64,000 nucleotides of DNA, taken from NCBI RefSeq assembly GCF_021130785.1, contig NC_060210.1, positions 182,930,001 to 182,994,000 on the forward strand, written 5' to 3'. Within the stretch, counting starts at the first letter, position 1. Each line of letters begins with the position of its first letter. Origin of the DNA: Homalodisca vitripennis (lineage: Eukaryota > Arthropoda > Insecta > Hemiptera > Cicadellidae). The translations under genes were made by a program, and so were the position numbers. The notes under the pieces are model-generated. The model made no database searches. It saw nothing but the letters and a program-made list of their open reading frames with translations, and was not told the DNA's origin. Positions 61,003 to 64,000 of this stretch are shown here, one piece after another.

Positions 61003-61034
61003 TAAAGAATTATTATTATTACTATTATTATTAT
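61003..61034 (+). other. LINE 3' end with ATT-repeat tail
   Basis: AATAAAGAATTATTATTATT continues as imperfect ATT trinucleotides to the putative target-site duplicate at 61,035. A short 3' microsatellite tail of this kind is usual for CR1-like and related LINEs. Confidence 0.8.
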
Positions 61035-61060
61035 AACAAAATGATATAAAATTATTAGTA

Positions 61061-63929
61061 CTGATTCGATAATGTAAAACGTAATTGATAGTTACAAACA
61101 ATACGTATGTTTTATCTCAGTGAACTGTCCAGTGTATCAGAACTAGGCCCCATAATTGTGTTCACAATATGAAACTGTGTATTCCTGCACTCGTATTTCG
61201 TTTGATCATTCGATAATACCCAGAATGGGCTTGGAACTTTTGATGGAAGGGGGGGTCGACCTACATCGTTACCGGTGTAAAATATGCACTGACTGCTTGA
61301 TTCCCATGAGCCTATAATTAAGAAAATCTTTGTATTATTCCAGTGTTGTGTATATGGCGATTATCGCGGGTAATTCCAACCATCAGATCAGACTTTATAG
61401 TAAATTTGTAATAAGGTCAGCACCAAGTCAATCTCGACGCTAAATCAGGTCGACAGTGACGGGGTGTAACTAATTAGCCACAATTATATTGTTAGTTACA
61501 CAGCAGTATGCACGTTTGGTCATACAGTATATATTTAAGTACTAACAATCTTTTTTACTCAGTAAAACTTAAAATATGTTTTTATTTATTTTAAAATTCT
61601 TACTTGATATCATACGTATTTTTATGAAACTGAATCAATGTGTCTGAAACACTTAAGTGGATTTTTTATTTCGATGACAAATAAGTGAAAATTATTTTTA
61701 GAAGTATTAAATCTACATTTTTCCCGACTAACTCAAAGGTACCATATTACTTTAAATTATGTAATTTCCCAAAACCTAAGACATATGCTACTGATACAAT
61801 TACAATTATTTGTTTAATCGTCAATTTGTTGTTGATTGATGATTACTACATCACAAATAAATTAAAAAACTAATACAGAAAATAAATTAAATGAACCGTG
61901 AGAAGTATAATATGGTAAAATTAAGAAAATGAATAGTTTCAATAACAGAGACTGCATCAGATTGGCAAAACGCTATTAGCTTATGATAACGGAGCCATAT
62001 TGGTTGCCATGTTGAATTCACACCTCTGAACTCACCTGTATAAGTGGATATGCAATTCCGAATTTATAAATGTTTGTTTAACATATATTTAATAAAAATG
62101 GTTTTCTATATCGAGGTTACCTTAAGACCTTAATTTTGAGAGGTGTATACAGGACACGTGAACGATATAACATATTTGTTATATTCATAACATTTAAAGT
62201 TGAAGTAATACAGAGAAATACTTTAGTAAGTATATTTTAAGTCAATCCAAACTAAATATTTACCCAAATAACAGTAAACATCTAACTGATATCCTTGATC
62301 AAAGTGATTTCGGAGTCCAGATTTTGCCGTAAAAACTGTAAACCGGTGACCGATTTCCTATCTTCAACCTTAACATAGAGAATAAGTGTATACAAATTAT
62401 ACTAGCATAAGGAATTATCTATAAAACATGTAAATGAAATTAATAAAAAGACAAAATACATTGTAATAATAAATTATGAGTGCCAATTTTTGCAAGACAT
62501 ATATGTTGTAACAAAAGCAAGATTTCACTGGCCGATATTAATTAGTTTTTCTATAAACATTGTTGCAGGTATTTAGACATCTGAATCAAGTTATATATAT
62601 CATGTAAGTATTATTGGGTGAGGCCAATTGGGTTGTGAGTAAATTATATAGTGAACTTGGAATTTATACCAAACAATCATTTTGTGGTTTTGTACTTGCC
62701 ATTTTTTAGATTTGCATATTAGTTTAATTTTTATTAATTTTGTGTTCTGTATTTGCAGTAAACTATTTTGGCAGTGAAAGCAAGCTTCATTTATAGTTAT
62801 ATAAGTTTATTTAATATTTTATAAATTATAAAATGGTACTTACAGAAGACGAAGATTACTTATCTTATACTTTTAAAAAATACGAATAATTTTAAGCAGA
62901 ATTAAATGTGAAACTTTTTATTTTGTAAGGTATATGCTATTGGTGGTAATTTGAAGTAAATGCACTTTTTGATGTTAAGCTGTATACATAAGCAATTATA
63001 GTTGCAACTTGATACATAATAATGACTTTATCTAAATACCCAAAAGGTGTGAACTGAACACTGAAAATTGGGTCTAAGGAAAAAATGTATTAAAAGTTTT
63101 GTAATTCAAGCCAAGTTTCCCCAACACAAACGATCAAGGGTTTTGAGGTAAAACTTCCTATTGAACATTTATTGCCCTTTAAGTGAGTTGTAATTGGTAT
63201 CAATACAGGCATTTATCCATTAAAAAAGAAGTAAGAGGGATGCTTTGCATAATAATATTCAATATTAAACATAATTAAGAAAACAGTGATTTTTGTTCAT
63301 AAATTTGATACATTTCTTCGTAAAGTTTACTGTAGAATTTTTTAACTAAATAATACAAAGTGAATTTGTTAATAGATTGGATTAAATTTAAATGGCTTTT
63401 TTAAACGTTTTATATAAACTATACTAGTTATTAATTAAAAGAGCACGTGACTTTGCACAAATGAATTTGATCAAAAAACTGACGTAATTAGTACAAACAA
63501 AGCAGATGTAAAGAACGAATAAAACCCTAAACTTACACAAATATGTCATAGTTGTTAACAAAACAAATACACTACAAGCTATCTAGAACGTAATACATAA
63601 ACATTTGTAAGATACTTGAGTTGGAGTAAAACTGGGTTTACTTTAACCACTCGAAGTGAAATGACTAATGTGAAAACTTATCAAACAACTTAAGAAAGGC
63701 TTAACGTTGATTTATGGAACGAGTTTTAGGTTTATTGTCTTTAATTAGATTAAAAGTTCAAGGCAGTTTACGAACTGCAATCGGTTTAAGTTGCAGTTTA
63801 TTTTTACTGTAAGTTTATTTTATAACAGTGACAATATGATACATTAACAAACGCATTATTTAAGTTCTTGGGCTTACAATGCCAGTATGATAGTTAAACA
63901 TAGTCTCTTAGTTACTAGGACGAGTAACT
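61061..63929. other. No recognisable gene or element
   Basis: AT-rich DNA outside the palindrome. Open frames do not exceed 62 codons in the forms examined and none has a motif. A slightly GC-richer patch lies at 61,195-61,300 (CAGAATGGGCTTGG, AGGGGGGGTCGACC) with no identified role. Confidence 0.6.
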
Positions 63930-63985
63930 TCTTGAATTATTTCGGCCTCAATGTTAAAAGCCATCTTCAGTTAACAGGTGTGAAA
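63930..63985 (-). other. CTGAAGATGGC...GGCCGAAA motif, retroelement-like 3' end
   Basis: On the minus strand the order is GTTAACTGAAGATGGC, an A/T-rich loop, then GAGGCCGAAATAATTC. GGC/GCC would close a short stem between CTGAAGA and GAAA. This is the same architecture as the motif at 29,768-29,812 with a different stem, and it is probably the tail of a decayed retroelement extending left from here or beyond the window. Confidence 0.4.
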
Positions 63986-64000
63986 CCGAAACTCCCAATA

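Larger units (their letters stand above)
58847..61034 (+). mobile_element. Degenerate Jockey/CR1-type LINE, 5'-truncated
   Basis: A non-LTR retrotransposon remnant of about 2.19 kb that begins within the endonuclease domain. The protein-coding remains are endonuclease, then reverse transcriptase, then the conserved C-terminal tail, in the normal order but broken by stops, frameshifts and an internal deletion. It ends with AATAAAGAATTATTATT and further ATT repeats. The octamer AACAAAAT lies at both edges (58,839-58,846 and 61,035-61,042) and is the likely target-site duplication. The left arm of the palindrome has the uninterrupted site, so the insertion is younger than the duplication. The clade is judged from the tail ([17 protein letters not shown]) and is not certain. 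Confidence 0.9.
48480..61060 (-). repeat. Right arm of the large inverted duplication
   Basis: Reverse-complement partner of 34,660-41,820 (anchors listed there). It is longer because it contains the 115/116 bp minisatellite (49,980-52,262) and the LINE (58,847-61,034). Homology resumes for about 25 bp on the far side of the LINE (GATATAAAATTATTAG against the complement of left-arm sequence near 34,670) and then stops, which places the outer boundary of the palindrome near 61,060. Confidence 0.87.

Overview
The window looks like a gene-poor, strongly AT-rich stretch of an animal nuclear genome, most likely an insect with a large repeat-laden genome. The evidence is the base composition, the absence of long open reading frames outside mobile elements, (TA)n, (AT)n and (TG)n microsatellites, a mariner-superfamily transposon with TA target sites, a Jockey/CR1-type LINE and a long minisatellite. 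No host protein-coding gene can be called with confidence. The only recognisable proteins belong to transposable elements, and both sets are broken. I had no alignments or searches; every repeat relationship below was read by eye, so boundaries are good to tens of bases unless a sharper edge is stated.

Layout. (1) 1-29,470 reads as a decayed tandem segmental duplication. Blocks near the left edge (1-3,750) recur in direct orientation at 17,690-21,130 and, shorter, at 13,500-14,110. A block at 6,835-6,990 recurs at 27,145-27,300, and one at 16,510-17,460 recurs at 28,550-29,430. If the 2.95 kb transposon at 22,230-25,178 is subtracted, the spacings agree with a unit of about 9 kb.

(2) 22,230-25,178 is one mobile insertion bounded by TA dinucleotides. 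It holds a DD41D (rosa-like) mariner transposase on the minus strand. Instead of a normal 5' end, it carries a second, inverted copy of its own 3' third, giving arms of about 930 bp. (3) 29,500-34,660 holds small repeats, a long (AT)n and a degenerate tandem array.

(4) 34,660-61,060 is a large, old inverted duplication. The left arm is 34,660-41,820, the spacer 41,820-48,480 and the right arm 48,480-61,060. The arms are diverged overall but contain short islands that are much better conserved. The right arm has gained a minisatellite of 115/116 bp units (49,980-52,262) and a 2.2 kb degenerate LINE (58,847-61,034). The left arm keeps the matching LINE-free site. The minisatellite unit is homologous to a single-copy segment found once in each arm. 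(5) 61,060-64,000 shows nothing recognisable except a retroelement-like 3' motif near the right edge.

The most unusual items are the fold-back mariner with duplicated 3' ends, the palindrome with conserved islands, and the arm-specific minisatellite grown from a single-copy core. No operon, CRISPR array, rRNA or tRNA gene was found.
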